From contig CALEYY010000171.1 in assembly GCA_937928295.1 (NCBI GenBank), positions 1-5,249 of the forward strand: 5,249 bases of DNA, written 5' to 3'. This DNA comes from an uncultured Moraxellaceae bacterium. GTDB taxonomy: Bacteria; Pseudomonadota; Gammaproteobacteria; Pseudomonadales; Moraxellaceae. The notes below the pieces were generated by a model. It made no database searches. It worked only from the letters and a program-made list of their open reading frames with translations, and was not told the DNA's origin. The position numbers and the translations under genes are program-made. Position 1 is the stretch's first letter. Each line of letters begins with the position of its first letter. This document shows, one piece after another, positions 1 to 5,249 of the stretch.

Positions 1-612
1 AATGTGACGCGCTGGCTGGGCGGCAACGGGCAGCAGGCGCTGTTCCCGAACGCCAAGCTATTGGCCATGCGCGAGGAGTGGGAGAGTGCGAAGGCGCTGA
101 TTCCCTGGCAGAACCAGTGGTATTGCCCGGAAGGCATCGCCGGCGTGCCCGACGACAAGCTGATTCTGCTCGACGACAGCGTGGCGCTGGGCGATGGCTC
201 GGTGGCCATCATGCGCACCAAGGGCCATACCGAAGGCAATCACTCCATCGTGACTCATGCCGATACCGGCCTGATCGTGACCAGTGAAAACGGCGTCAGC
301 CTCGATGCCTATGAGCCGAAATATTCGACCACGCCTGGCCTGGCCGCGTTCGCCAAGCAGACCGGCGCCGAAATCATCATCAACGGCAACACCATGGAAT
401 ATGTGGTGGACCAGTACATCTCCATGGTTCAGGAAAAGAGCGTGGCCGGGCCTAACCCCAAGGACGAGCGCTTCCCCAATGTCGCGCCGTCGTCGGAAGT
501 GACCGCGTTCTGGCTGTTTCCCGGCACCACGCCGACGCTCAAGGTCGGCGAGCAGGAATTTGGTCATCTCACCGTTGTTAAAAAAGCAAACAAGGCAGGA
601 GCCGCAGCATGA
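1..612 (+). CDS. Metallo-beta-lactamase-fold hydrolase, C-terminal part (5' end outside window)
   Basis: The frame is open to the left edge, so the gene is 5'-truncated; the GTG at position 4 is very unlikely to be the true start, because starting there would leave a fragment of the fold. About 203 residues are visible. Numbering from that GTG, GHTEGNHS at 74-81 matches the third metal-ligand segment of the metallo-beta-lactamase superfamily (GHTxGH-like, H75), within the strand-loop pattern expected there. TSENGVSLD at 93-101 lies where the fold usually has its bridging Asp (motif 4). INGNT at 126-130 lies where the last His is usual. Both look substituted, so metal binding may be unusual. 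The HxHxDH motif would lie just upstream of the window; NVTRW at the edge could directly follow it (inference). No signal peptide can be judged. The stop overlaps the SDR start by 4 nt (ATGA), so the two are translationally coupled. Substrate unknown; a lactonase or other ester hydrolase is possible. Confidence 0.75.
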   Translation, partial: NVTRWLGGNGQQALFPNAKLLAMREEWESAKALIPWQNQWYCPEGIAGVPDDKLILLDDSVALGDGSVAIMRTKGHTEGNHSIVTHADTGLIVTSENGVSLDAYEPKYSTTPGLAAFAKQTGAEIIINGNTMEYVVDQYISMVQEKSVAGPNPKDERFPNVAPSSEVTAFWLFPGTTPTLKVGEQEFGHLTVVKKANKAGAAA

Positions 613-1436
613 GTCAACATTGGATAGTCACGGGCGCAGCCTCGGGCATTGGTCAGGAATTGGCGAAGCAGCTGCTGGCGCGCGGTGATCGCCTCTGTGC
701 CTGCGATGTGCAGCCGGCCGGTTTGCAGGCACTGAAAGCGTTCGCGAACGAGTCCTCGCAGCTGCGTCTGGAAACGCTGGATGTGCGCGATGCTGCGGCC
801 TGGAAGGCACTGGTCGCGCGCGTCGAGGCGGAGGATGGCGCGGTTGATGTGCTGGCCAACATCGCCGGCGTGCTGAAGGAAAACTGGATTCAGGATGCCA
901 CCGCAGCAGAGGTCGATTTTCACTTCGACATCAATGTGAAGGGCGTGATTTTCGGCACGCAGGCGATTGTGCCGGGCATGCTGGCGCGCGGTCGCGGCCA
1001 CATCATCAATATTGCGTCGCTGGCGGCGTTGTCGCCGGTACCGGGCATGGGTCTGTACAGCGCCAGCAAGTTTGCCGTGCGCGGCTATTCACTGGTCGCC
1101 GCCATGGAACTGGCCGACAAGGGCATCGCGGTCACGGCCGTGTGTCCGGACGCGGTGCAGACGCCGATGCTGGACATCCAGCAGGGCAAGCCGCAAACCG
1201 CGCTGACCTTCTCCGGGCCGCGTGCGCTCAGCTCGAAAGAAGTGGTCGACGCCATTCTCGGGCCGGTACTGCGCGATCGCCCGATGGAAATCGCCCTACC
1301 GGGCTGGCGCGGCGCCACCGCGAAATTTGCCGGCAACTTCCCCGAGCTGGGCAACAGGGCCATCGGCCTGTTCCGCAAAGCCGGCGAGCGCCGCCAGAAG
1401 CTGATTCAGGCGGGCAAGAGCAGCACCGAGCGCTAA
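609..1436 (+). CDS. Short-chain dehydrogenase/reductase (SDR), classical type, NAD(H)-preferring
   Basis: A complete 275-residue protein of normal length for a classical SDR, soluble, with a Rossmann fold. The cofactor motif TGAASGIG is at residues 8-15. D33, at the end of the second strand (CACD), favours NAD(H) over NADP(H). LDVRD at 57-61 holds the adenine-contacting Asp. NIAG at 84-87 is the NNAG-type motif. The catalytic tetrad is visible as N109, S137, Y150 and K154 (YSASK). After the last core strand the usual P-G is P180-D181 (VCPDAVQTPM); I recall this from one SDR subfamily, so it need not be a defect. The start is well supported: ATG overlaps the upstream stop as ATGA, and AGGAG at 597-601 sits 7 nt before it. 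The reaction is oxidation of an alcohol or reduction of a carbonyl on an unidentified substrate. The basic C-terminal tail (about 245-275) is specific to this subgroup. The gene ends convergently toward the AbgT gene. Confidence 0.93.
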   Translation: MSQHWIVTGAASGIGQELAKQLLARGDRLCACDVQPAGLQALKAFANESSQLRLETLDVRDAAAWKALVARVEAEDGAVDVLANIAGVLKENWIQDATAAEVDFHFDINVKGVIFGTQAIVPGMLARGRGHIINIASLAALSPVPGMGLYSASKFAVRGYSLVAAMELADKGIAVTAVCPDAVQTPMLDIQQGKPQTALTFSGPRALSSKEVVDAILGPVLRDRPMEIALPGWRGATAKFAGNFPELGNRAIGLFRKAGERRQKLIQAGKSSTER

Positions 1437-1505
1437 AACTTCCACTCCACCGCTGCCCAGGCCTTGAGCGCTGTTCACCTGTGCATCCCCGACACTGGAA
1501 AACCG

Positions 1506-1529
1506 TCATGCGCCATGGATGGCGCATGA
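1506..1529. repeat. Inner hairpin 1 of the palindromic element
   Basis: TCATGCGCCAT at 1506-1516 and ATGGCGCATGA at 1519-1529 are perfect 11-bp inverted repeats separated by GG. As RNA or single-stranded DNA a realistic form is a 9-10 bp stem with a 4-6 nt loop. There is no following T-run on either strand, so it is not a canonical intrinsic terminator. Confidence 0.8.
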
Positions 1530-1546
1530 GAGCCTACATGGGCGAA

Positions 1547-1580
1547 CGCGGGGTTTGTCGGCGCATCGCGCCGAACCGCG
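1547..1580. repeat. Inner hairpin 2 of the palindromic element
   Basis: TCGGCGC at 1558-1564 pairs perfectly with GCGCCGA at 1568-1574 across a 3-nt loop. Below an asymmetric internal loop, CGCGG at 1547-1551 pairs with CCGCG at 1576-1580, extending the stem. No T-run follows. Confidence 0.7.
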
Positions 1581-1587
1581 TGAGCGA

Positions 1588-1607
1588 CCGCGCGATGTAG
1601 CGCGCGG
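1588..1607. repeat. Inner hairpin 3 of the palindromic element
   Basis: CCGCGCG at 1588-1594 and CGCGCGG at 1601-1607 form a perfect 7-bp stem around the 6-nt loop ATGTAG. It is the third consecutive stem between the long outer arms; AGCC (1531-1534) and GGCT (1607-1610) could alternatively pair to close hairpins 2 and 3 into one arm. Confidence 0.7.
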
Positions 1608-1669
1608 GCTGGGCGTACTTGCGGCGTGTTTTCCAGTGTCGGGGACGCGTGGGTGGCAGAGGCTAAGAA

Positions 1670-3163
1670 TCAGCCCGGCCCCAACGGCCACCCCATCCCC
1701 AGCCAAATCCCCAGCAGCCCGCCCCAGCCGATGAGCAGGCTCAGCGAGTACGGCAGCATCATCGCCATCAGCGTGCCGATGCCGGCTTTCGGCTCGAAGC
1801 GCTGGGCGAAGGCCACGACCATGGCGAAGTAGGGCATCAGCGGCGTGACGATGTTAGCCACGCTGTCACCCACGCGATAAGCCGCCAGCGTGCCTTCGGC
1901 AGGGATGCCGGCGAGAAAGAACATGGGAATGAAAATGGGCGCCATCAACGCCCATTTCGCCGATGCCGAGCCGATCAGCAGATCCAGCGCGACCGTGAAC
2001 AGACCAAAGAGCAGCAGCAACACCACCGGCGACCAGGCCAGCGCGCGCAGATGTTCGGCGCCGCTGATGGCGACCAGCTGGCCGATCTGGCTCCACTGAA
2101 AATACGCCACGAACTGCGCCGCAAAAAACATCAGCACCAGATAACTCGCCAGCGTTTTCAGCGTTTCTTCCAGCGCCGGAACGGCATCGCTGCTGCGCTT
2201 CCAGCGATCGCTGAAGCGCGCATAAAGAATGCCGGCAACACCGGCGTAGATTGCCACCAGCACCACCACGCCATGAATCAGTGGCGACTTTGTCACGCTG
2301 CCGTCTTCGCCACGCAGAAAGCCATCGGCGGGTAGCAGACCGGCGAGCGCGAAGGCCACCACCGCCAGCGTCCACAGCAGAACGGCACGAGCGCCGGCCG
2401 GGTGCAGATGGCTGTCCGCCAGATCGGCTGCTGCTTCTGTGCCGGCCGCTGCACTGGCCGTGAGGCGCGGCATGACGAACTGATGATTGACCCAAGACAC
2501 GATGAGCGTGACCCAGACCGTGGACGCCAGCATGAAGTAGTAGTTGGCGGTGACCGCCACTTCCGCGCCCGGTTTCACCGTCTGCAAAGCTTCGGTGGCG
2601 ATGCCAGCGAGCAGGGCATCGACCGGGCCGATCAGCAGGTTGGCCGAGAAGCCGCCGGATACCCCGGCAAAGGCACAGGCGATGCCGGCCAGCGGCGGCA
2701 GTCCGGCACGCTGAAACAGCAGGCCGGCGAGCGGAATCACCACCACATAGCCGGCATCGACGGCAATGCTCGACATCACGCCGGCAAAGGCCACGACCGT
2801 AGGCAGGGCACGCACGCCACTCAGTCGTACCAGCGATGACAGCAGCCCCGCGAGCAGACCGGAGCGTTCTGCCAAGCCGAGCCCGAGCATCGCCACCAGC
2901 ACATTGCCGACCGGCGCGAAGCCGGTGAAGTTGGTGACGGTGTCATTGAAGAGATGATTGAGGCCGACCAGCGAGATCAGGTTGACGGCGGTGATGGTCT
3001 TGCTGCCATCCGGCCAGGTCGCTTGCCAGTTCAGCCCGGCAGCGATAGCCGATGCCACCAGCACGATGCCGCAGAGCCAGACAAACAGCCAGGCCGGCGG
3101 TGGCAGGCGATTGCCGAGGGCTTCGATACGATCCAGCGTGCGCAGAAACAGGGAGGAAGACAT
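1670..3163 (-). CDS. AbgT-family transporter (p-aminobenzoyl-glutamate / antimetabolite type)
   Basis: A 497-residue inner-membrane protein, close to the roughly 500 residues usual for AbgT, MtrF and YdaH. By eye it has about ten to twelve hydrophobic stretches (first about 24-44, last about 467-490), consistent with the family's nine helices plus two re-entrant hairpins. Family landmarks are NFTGFAPVGNVLVAMLG at 78-94, SANLLIGPVDALLAG at 173-187, GSASAKWALMAPIF at 398-411, AYRVGDS at 428-434, and the C-terminal WPLGPG, which resembles the end of E. coli AbgT. W404, R430 and probably D182 correspond to residues reported as functional in YdaH and MtrF; the proline of that set appears one residue earlier (P421). 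Members import p-aminobenzoyl-glutamate or export sulfonamide-like antimetabolites; which applies here cannot be told. The frame extends 96 codons upstream, but only inside the preceding gene, with non-membrane, Arg-rich residues. ATG at 3163 is chosen for its GGAGG ribosome site and family-like N-terminus. It is second in a two-gene operon. Confidence 0.93.
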   Translation of the reverse strand: MSSSLFLRTLDRIEALGNRLPPPAWLFVWLCGIVLVASAIAAGLNWQATWPDGSKTITAVNLISLVGLNHLFNDTVTNFTGFAPVGNVLVAMLGLGLAERSGLLAGLLSSLVRLSGVRALPTVVAFAGVMSSIAVDAGYVVVIPLAGLLFQRAGLPPLAGIACAFAGVSGGFSANLLIGPVDALLAGIATEALQTVKPGAEVAVTANYYFMLASTVWVTLIVSWVNHQFVMPRLTASAAAGTEAAADLADSHLHPAGARAVLLWTLAVVAFALAGLLPADGFLRGEDGSVTKSPLIHGVVVLVAIYAGVAGILYARFSDRWKRSSDAVPALEETLKTLASYLVLMFFAAQFVAYFQWSQIGQLVAISGAEHLRALAWSPVVLLLLFGLFTVALDLLIGSASAKWALMAPIFIPMFFLAGIPAEGTLAAYRVGDSVANIVTPLMPYFAMVVAFAQRFEPKAGIGTLMAMMLPYSLSLLIGWGGLLGIWLGMGWPLGPG

Positions 3164-3165
3164 GC

Positions 3166-4581
3166 TCAGCCTCCGGTGCCGAGCACCGTGTAGGGAATCA
3201 GGGCGGATGCCCAGCTGTGACGCAGCCACAGGCAGCCCGACAGCAACAGAGCCGCGAGTACGACCAGCGATGGCTCCCAGCGTCCGACGCGCTGGAAGCC
3301 GGCACCGCGATACCAGGCCCAGCGCAGGATGGCGAGCACGCACAAGCCCAGCGACAGCCCAGCCAGCACATCGCTGAGCCAGTGCAGCCCGAGAAAGGCG
3401 CGGGAGATGGCGGTAAAGGTGATGAGTGTGAGGCTGATGGCCAGCGCCCAAGGCTTCAGCTCGGGCAGAAAACTGCGCGTGACCATCACATAGAACAGGC
3501 CCCAGAGCAGTGTCACCGAGAAGGCATGGCCGCTGGGAAAGGAGGCGTCATCGCGAATGGCAAACAAGGGTATGGGGCCGGGCACGCCAAACAGCCATTG
3601 CAGCATCATGGGCAGGGTTAGGCAGAGCAGGCTGGCGATGACGATGAAGTTGAGCGCGCGCCATTCGCGGCGCAGCAGCAGCCAGAGTGCCACCAGGCCG
3701 CCCAGCGTGAGCAGGGCGCGGGCATCGGCAAGCAGCGAGAAGGCGGTGAACAGCCAGTCGATGGACGGTTGGCGCAGGCGCGTCAGCTCCTGGGTCAGCC
3801 ATAGATCCATGGGCTGGAAGCTGCGCAGATTCAAGGCCACCACGGTAAAGCTGAACAGCCCGATGAGGGCCACCAGCAGCGTCATGAACTGGTTTTCGGG
3901 CGCGCCCTCGGCCGAGGCAAAGAGGCCGGCATTGTGCGGTGCATGGCTTTGCCGCCAGGCGCGCGTGGCGCTGTTCAGGCGCGGCAGCAGCCAGACCAGG
4001 CTGGCAATGCTCATCAGTATCGCGGCGATGAACATGAGCTGATGCTTACCGGGCAGCAGCGGGCTTTCCACGGCGGCCCCGGCAAAGTAGCCGGGCAGAA
4101 TATTGGGCGGTGCCCAGAGCAGGGCGGACACGATGTTGTAAAACAGGAAACGCTGAAGCGGCATCTGGAAAATGCCCGCTGCCAGCGGCACAAAAGCACG
4201 AATGGGGCCGATGAAACGACCGAAAATCAGACCCTTGCCGCCATGTTTCTCAACAAAGGCTTCGCTCGCCGCCAGCCAGTGCGGGTTCTTGCGGAAGGGC
4301 CAGACATGCTCGATGCGGTGCTTGAAATGATGGCCGATGGCATAGCTGATGCCATCGCCGCACATGGCCCCGGCGCAGGCAAACATCAGCACCTGATACA
4401 CATCGATGCCGGTATGCCCGGCCAGCAGCGTGAGCCCGATCATGAAGGGAATGGCTGGGACGATGGAGCCGATGACGGCCAGCGACTCCAGTGCCGCAAG
4501 GCCGAAGATCAGGTACAGCGTCCAGTCCGGGTTCAGCGCCAGCCAATCGCGCCAGGCCCACCAGGTATCAATCATGTGCAT
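3166..4581 (-). CDS. DedA-family / PAP2-phosphatase fusion membrane protein
   Basis: A 471-residue polytopic inner-membrane protein with two domains. Residues about 15-200 form a DedA (SNARE-associated/VTT) domain: E32 in ALES, GDGISYAIG at 75-83, and the signature GRFIGPIRAFVPLAAG at 121-136 with R122 and R128 spaced like the essential arginines of YqjA, then N149 and W156. Known DedA proteins flip undecaprenyl phosphate or other phospholipids, or support proton-dependent transport. Residues about 231-425 form a PAP2 (type 2 phosphatidic acid phosphatase) domain with PSGH at 349-352 and SR-x5-H-x3-D at 393-404 (H400, D404). The first PAP2 motif, K-x6-RP, is degraded to Q328-x6-G335-P336. An extra hydrophobic segment follows at about 437-455. 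Such fusions are inferred to couple dephosphorylation and flipping of polyprenyl phosphate carriers; here catalysis is uncertain. ATG at 4581 is the first in frame after a stop at 4618-4620; ATG at 4575 is an alternative, and neither has a strong ribosome site. The gene ends 2 nt before the AbgT start. Confidence 0.92.
   Translation of the reverse strand: MHMIDTWWAWRDWLALNPDWTLYLIFGLAALESLAVIGSIVPAIPFMIGLTLLAGHTGIDVYQVLMFACAGAMCGDGISYAIGHHFKHRIEHVWPFRKNPHWLAASEAFVEKHGGKGLIFGRFIGPIRAFVPLAAGIFQMPLQRFLFYNIVSALLWAPPNILPGYFAGAAVESPLLPGKHQLMFIAAILMSIASLVWLLPRLNSATRAWRQSHAPHNAGLFASAEGAPENQFMTLLVALIGLFSFTVVALNLRSFQPMDLWLTQELTRLRQPSIDWLFTAFSLLADARALLTLGGLVALWLLLRREWRALNFIVIASLLCLTLPMMLQWLFGVPGPIPLFAIRDDASFPSGHAFSVTLLWGLFYVMVTRSFLPELKPWALAISLTLITFTAISRAFLGLHWLSDVLAGLSLGLCVLAILRWAWYRGAGFQRVGRWEPSLVVLAALLLSGCLWLRHSWASALIPYTVLGTGG
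3170..3174 (-). promoter_or_regulatory. Shine-Dalgarno site that fixes the AbgT start
   Basis: On the minus strand GGAGG lies 6 nt upstream of the ATG at 3163 and within the last codons of the upstream DedA-PAP2 gene, whose stop codon falls between this site and the start. It supports the 497-residue form and suggests translational coupling. Confidence 0.75.
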
Positions 4582-4622
4582 AAAACAGTTATCGGCCAGC
4601 GGGCAGTAGTCTGCACCCTACT

Positions 4623-4640
4623 CAGGCGGGGCCGCGCCTG
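4623..4640. repeat. GC-rich 6-bp inverted repeat upstream of DedA-PAP2
   Basis: CAGGCG at 4623-4628 and CGCCTG at 4635-4640 are perfect inverted repeats around GGGCCG. It lies between the weak -35 and -10 candidates on the minus strand, so it could be an operator; no T-run follows, so it is not a clear terminator. Short palindromes are common in GC-rich DNA, so significance is uncertain. Confidence 0.35.
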
Positions 4641-4694
4641 CAAGTGTGATTGTCTGTTTGCGATCGGGGCTGTGTGTTTATTGGACAGCTGACG

Positions 4695-4711
4695 ATGGGC
4701 AAAAACCCCAT
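4695..4711. repeat. Small stem-loop directly after the AraC stop codon
   Basis: ATGGG at 4695-4699 pairs with CCCAT at 4707-4711 around a 7-nt loop containing five A (five T on the minus strand). It abuts the AraC stop codon. The U-run would be in the loop rather than after the stem, so it is at most a poor terminator. Confidence 0.25.
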
Positions 4712-5249
4712 TCATGCCGGCTTGTTGCTTCGTGCGTTCTGACGAAAGCGCAGCGGCGTCTCGCCTGTCCACTGCTTGAATGCCCGCGTGAAGGTGCTTT
4801 GCTCGGTGTAGCCCAGCAGCAGGGCAATATCCGTTAGGCTGAGGCCGGCCTCGCCGAGATACTGTCGGGCCAGTTGCTCGCGCACGCGCTGCAGCACCGT
4901 GCTGAAGTCCAGCCCATGTTCGCTCAGCCGACGATGCAGCGTGCGGCGCGACATAGCCAGCTCACTCGCGATGGTGTTGGCGCTCGCTTTGCCGCTTTGT
5001 AGCGCTCGCACCAGCACCTCGCGCAAGCATCGCGTGAATTCGCCAGGCTGTGGCAGTGCTGTTATCAGGGCTGTAGCTTGTTGCTCCAGCATGGCACTCA
5101 AGGTCGGATCGGCATGATTCAGCGCCAGCGTAAAGATGTTCAGCGGCAACAGAATTTCGCTGCAGGGCTGGCCAAAGGCGAGCGGGCAGCGGAACAGCTT
5201 GGTATGCGCGCTGATGTCGGCCGGTTGCGGGAAAGTGAAGTGCAGGCGG
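4712..5249 (-). CDS. AraC-family transcriptional regulator, C-terminal part (5' end outside window)
   Basis: The frame stays open to the right edge, so the gene is 5'-truncated; 178 residues are visible of an expected 330-350 or so. The first 55 or so visible residues (RLHFTFPQPADISAH..., then LPLNIFTLALNHADPTLSAML) match the end of the arabinose-binding-type sensor domain found in OruR-like AraC regulators (VxFxHPxP, L-FP--L--PL---DP-L pattern). The C-terminal third is a double helix-turn-helix: HTH 1 at about 92-108 visible (TIASELAMSRRTLHRRL, DNA about 4925-4975), a linker helix with R-x2-LA-x2-YL, and HTH 2 at about 138-162 (LTDIALLLGYTEQSTFTRAFKQWTG), ending in the family signature TPLRFRQ. 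It binds DNA as a cytoplasmic regulator, probably in response to a small hydrophobic effector (inference). It precedes the DedA-PAP2/AbgT pair on the same strand at 130 nt, so it may regulate that pair or genes beyond the window. Confidence 0.93.
   Translation of the reverse strand, partial: RLHFTFPQPADISAHTKLFRCPLAFGQPCSEILLPLNIFTLALNHADPTLSAMLEQQATALITALPQPGEFTRCLREVLVRALQSGKASANTIASELAMSRRTLHRRLSEHGLDFSTVLQRVREQLARQYLGEAGLSLTDIALLLGYTEQSTFTRAFKQWTGETPLRFRQNARSNKPA

Larger units (their letters stand above)
1467..1664. repeat. Nested palindromic (MITE-like or structured intergenic) element
   Basis: The outer arms are 1486-1503 (T + CCCCGACACTGGAAAAC) and 1628-1645 (GTTTTCCAGTGTCGGGG + A), perfectly complementary over 18 bp. 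Pairing continues imperfectly outward: CACC at 1476-1479 with GGTG at 1652-1655, then CTG 1471-1473 with CAG 1657-1659, and AGC 1467-1469 with GCT 1662-1664, with small internal loops. The roughly 124 nt inside the arms contain three further hairpins (separate entries), so one strand could fold into a multi-branched, cloverleaf-like structure. No ORF inside looks protein-like. The element fills most of the convergent gap between the SDR and AbgT genes. I see no clear flanking target-site duplication. The inner GCCATGGATGGC core resembles intergenic palindromes I recall from gammaproteobacterial genomes, but family membership is unverified. It could be a non-autonomous mobile element, a dispersed structured repeat, or a transcription barrier. 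Confidence 0.75.
4582..4711 (-). promoter_or_regulatory. Intergenic region, likely promoter of the DedA-PAP2/AbgT pair
   Basis: This 130-nt non-coding gap is the only space upstream of the two-gene minus-strand unit, so a promoter is expected here unless transcription reads through from the AraC gene. I see only weak sigma-70-like candidates: minus-strand TTGCAG, 17 nt, TAGGGT (about 4608-4640), and TTTTTG, 17 nt, AATAAA nearer the AraC stop. Neither is convincing. Two short inverted repeats are listed separately. Confidence 0.35.

Noticed and set aside
58..567. 169-codon open frame on the minus strand
   Set aside because: It is antisense to the MBL-fold gene, has Arg/Gly/His-rich composition typical of shadow frames in GC-rich DNA, and matches no family I recognise.
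1428..1472. Direct repeat GAGCGCT at 1428-1434 and 1466-1472
   Set aside because: Seven bases containing a self-palindromic AGCGCT in GC-rich DNA is expected by chance; the first copy is inside the SDR coding end.
1487..1644. Integron attC site or transposon cassette end
   Set aside because: The inner ends read GGAAAAC and GTTTTCC, which do not fit the GTTRRRY core, and no integrase or cassette array is present.
1866..2495. 209-codon open frame on the minus strand in another frame of the AbgT gene
   Set aside because: It overlaps the conserved AbgT coding frame and is Arg/Ser/Gly-rich; a shifted-frame artefact.
3164..3451. N-terminal extension of the AbgT frame by 96 codons
   Set aside because: It lies wholly within the DedA-PAP2 gene, is Arg/His-rich rather than membrane-like, and the ATG at 3163 has a good ribosome site and a family-like N-terminus.
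3052..3621. 189-codon open frame on the plus strand
   Set aside because: It spans antisense across the junction of two real membrane-protein genes; Gln/Arg/Gly-rich with no motif.
4645..4660. Possible CRP-type site (TGTGA half-site)
   Set aside because: Only one half matches; the second half-site (GTTTG) is poor, so it is not supported.
3934..4692. 252-codon open frame on the plus strand
   Set aside because: It lies antisense to the well-supported DedA domain and carries no recognisable motif; low hydrophobicity and biased composition fit a shadow frame.
5147..5149. TTG as the start of the AraC-family gene
   Set aside because: Sensor-domain-like sequence continues in frame to the window edge, so the real start is outside the window.

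Overview
The window is GC-rich, densely coding bacterial DNA. The protein families (an AraC regulator with an arabinose-binding-type N-terminus, a DedA/PAP2 fusion, an AbgT-family transporter, a classical SDR) and the look of the intergenic DNA suggest a gammaproteobacterium, perhaps a marine Pseudomonadales/Oceanospirillales relative such as Alcanivorax or Marinobacter. This assignment rests on recall of protein style and was not tested by any search.

Layout. From the left edge to 1436, two plus-strand genes overlap by four bases (ATGA): the C-terminal part of a metallo-beta-lactamase-fold protein cut by the window edge, then a complete NAD-type short-chain dehydrogenase. Between 1437 and 1669 lies a convergent intergenic region filled by a palindromic element. 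Its arms match perfectly over 18 bp and imperfectly further out, and they enclose three smaller hairpins. From 1670 to 4581, two minus-strand membrane-protein genes are separated by only 2 nt: a DedA-PAP2 fusion (first in the transcript), then an AbgT-family transporter. A 130-nt gap (4582-4711) probably holds their promoter. The right edge carries the C-terminal two thirds or so of an AraC-family regulator on the same strand, running off the window.

How the genes may work together. The MBL-fold protein and the SDR are almost certainly co-translated and may act on the same unknown small molecule. The DedA-PAP2 protein probably handles a polyprenyl phosphate or other phospholipid at the inner membrane. 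The AbgT protein is a secondary transporter of p-aminobenzoyl-glutamate or antimetabolite type. Their tight spacing implies co-expression, but I see no obvious shared pathway. The AraC regulator is oriented toward this pair and is a plausible but unproven controller.

Most of the window is ordinary chromosomal content. The items most worth a second look are the nested palindrome at about 1467-1664 and a PAP2 domain that has lost the Lys and Arg of its first phosphatase motif while keeping the other two motifs. I did not find a convincing new multi-gene system.
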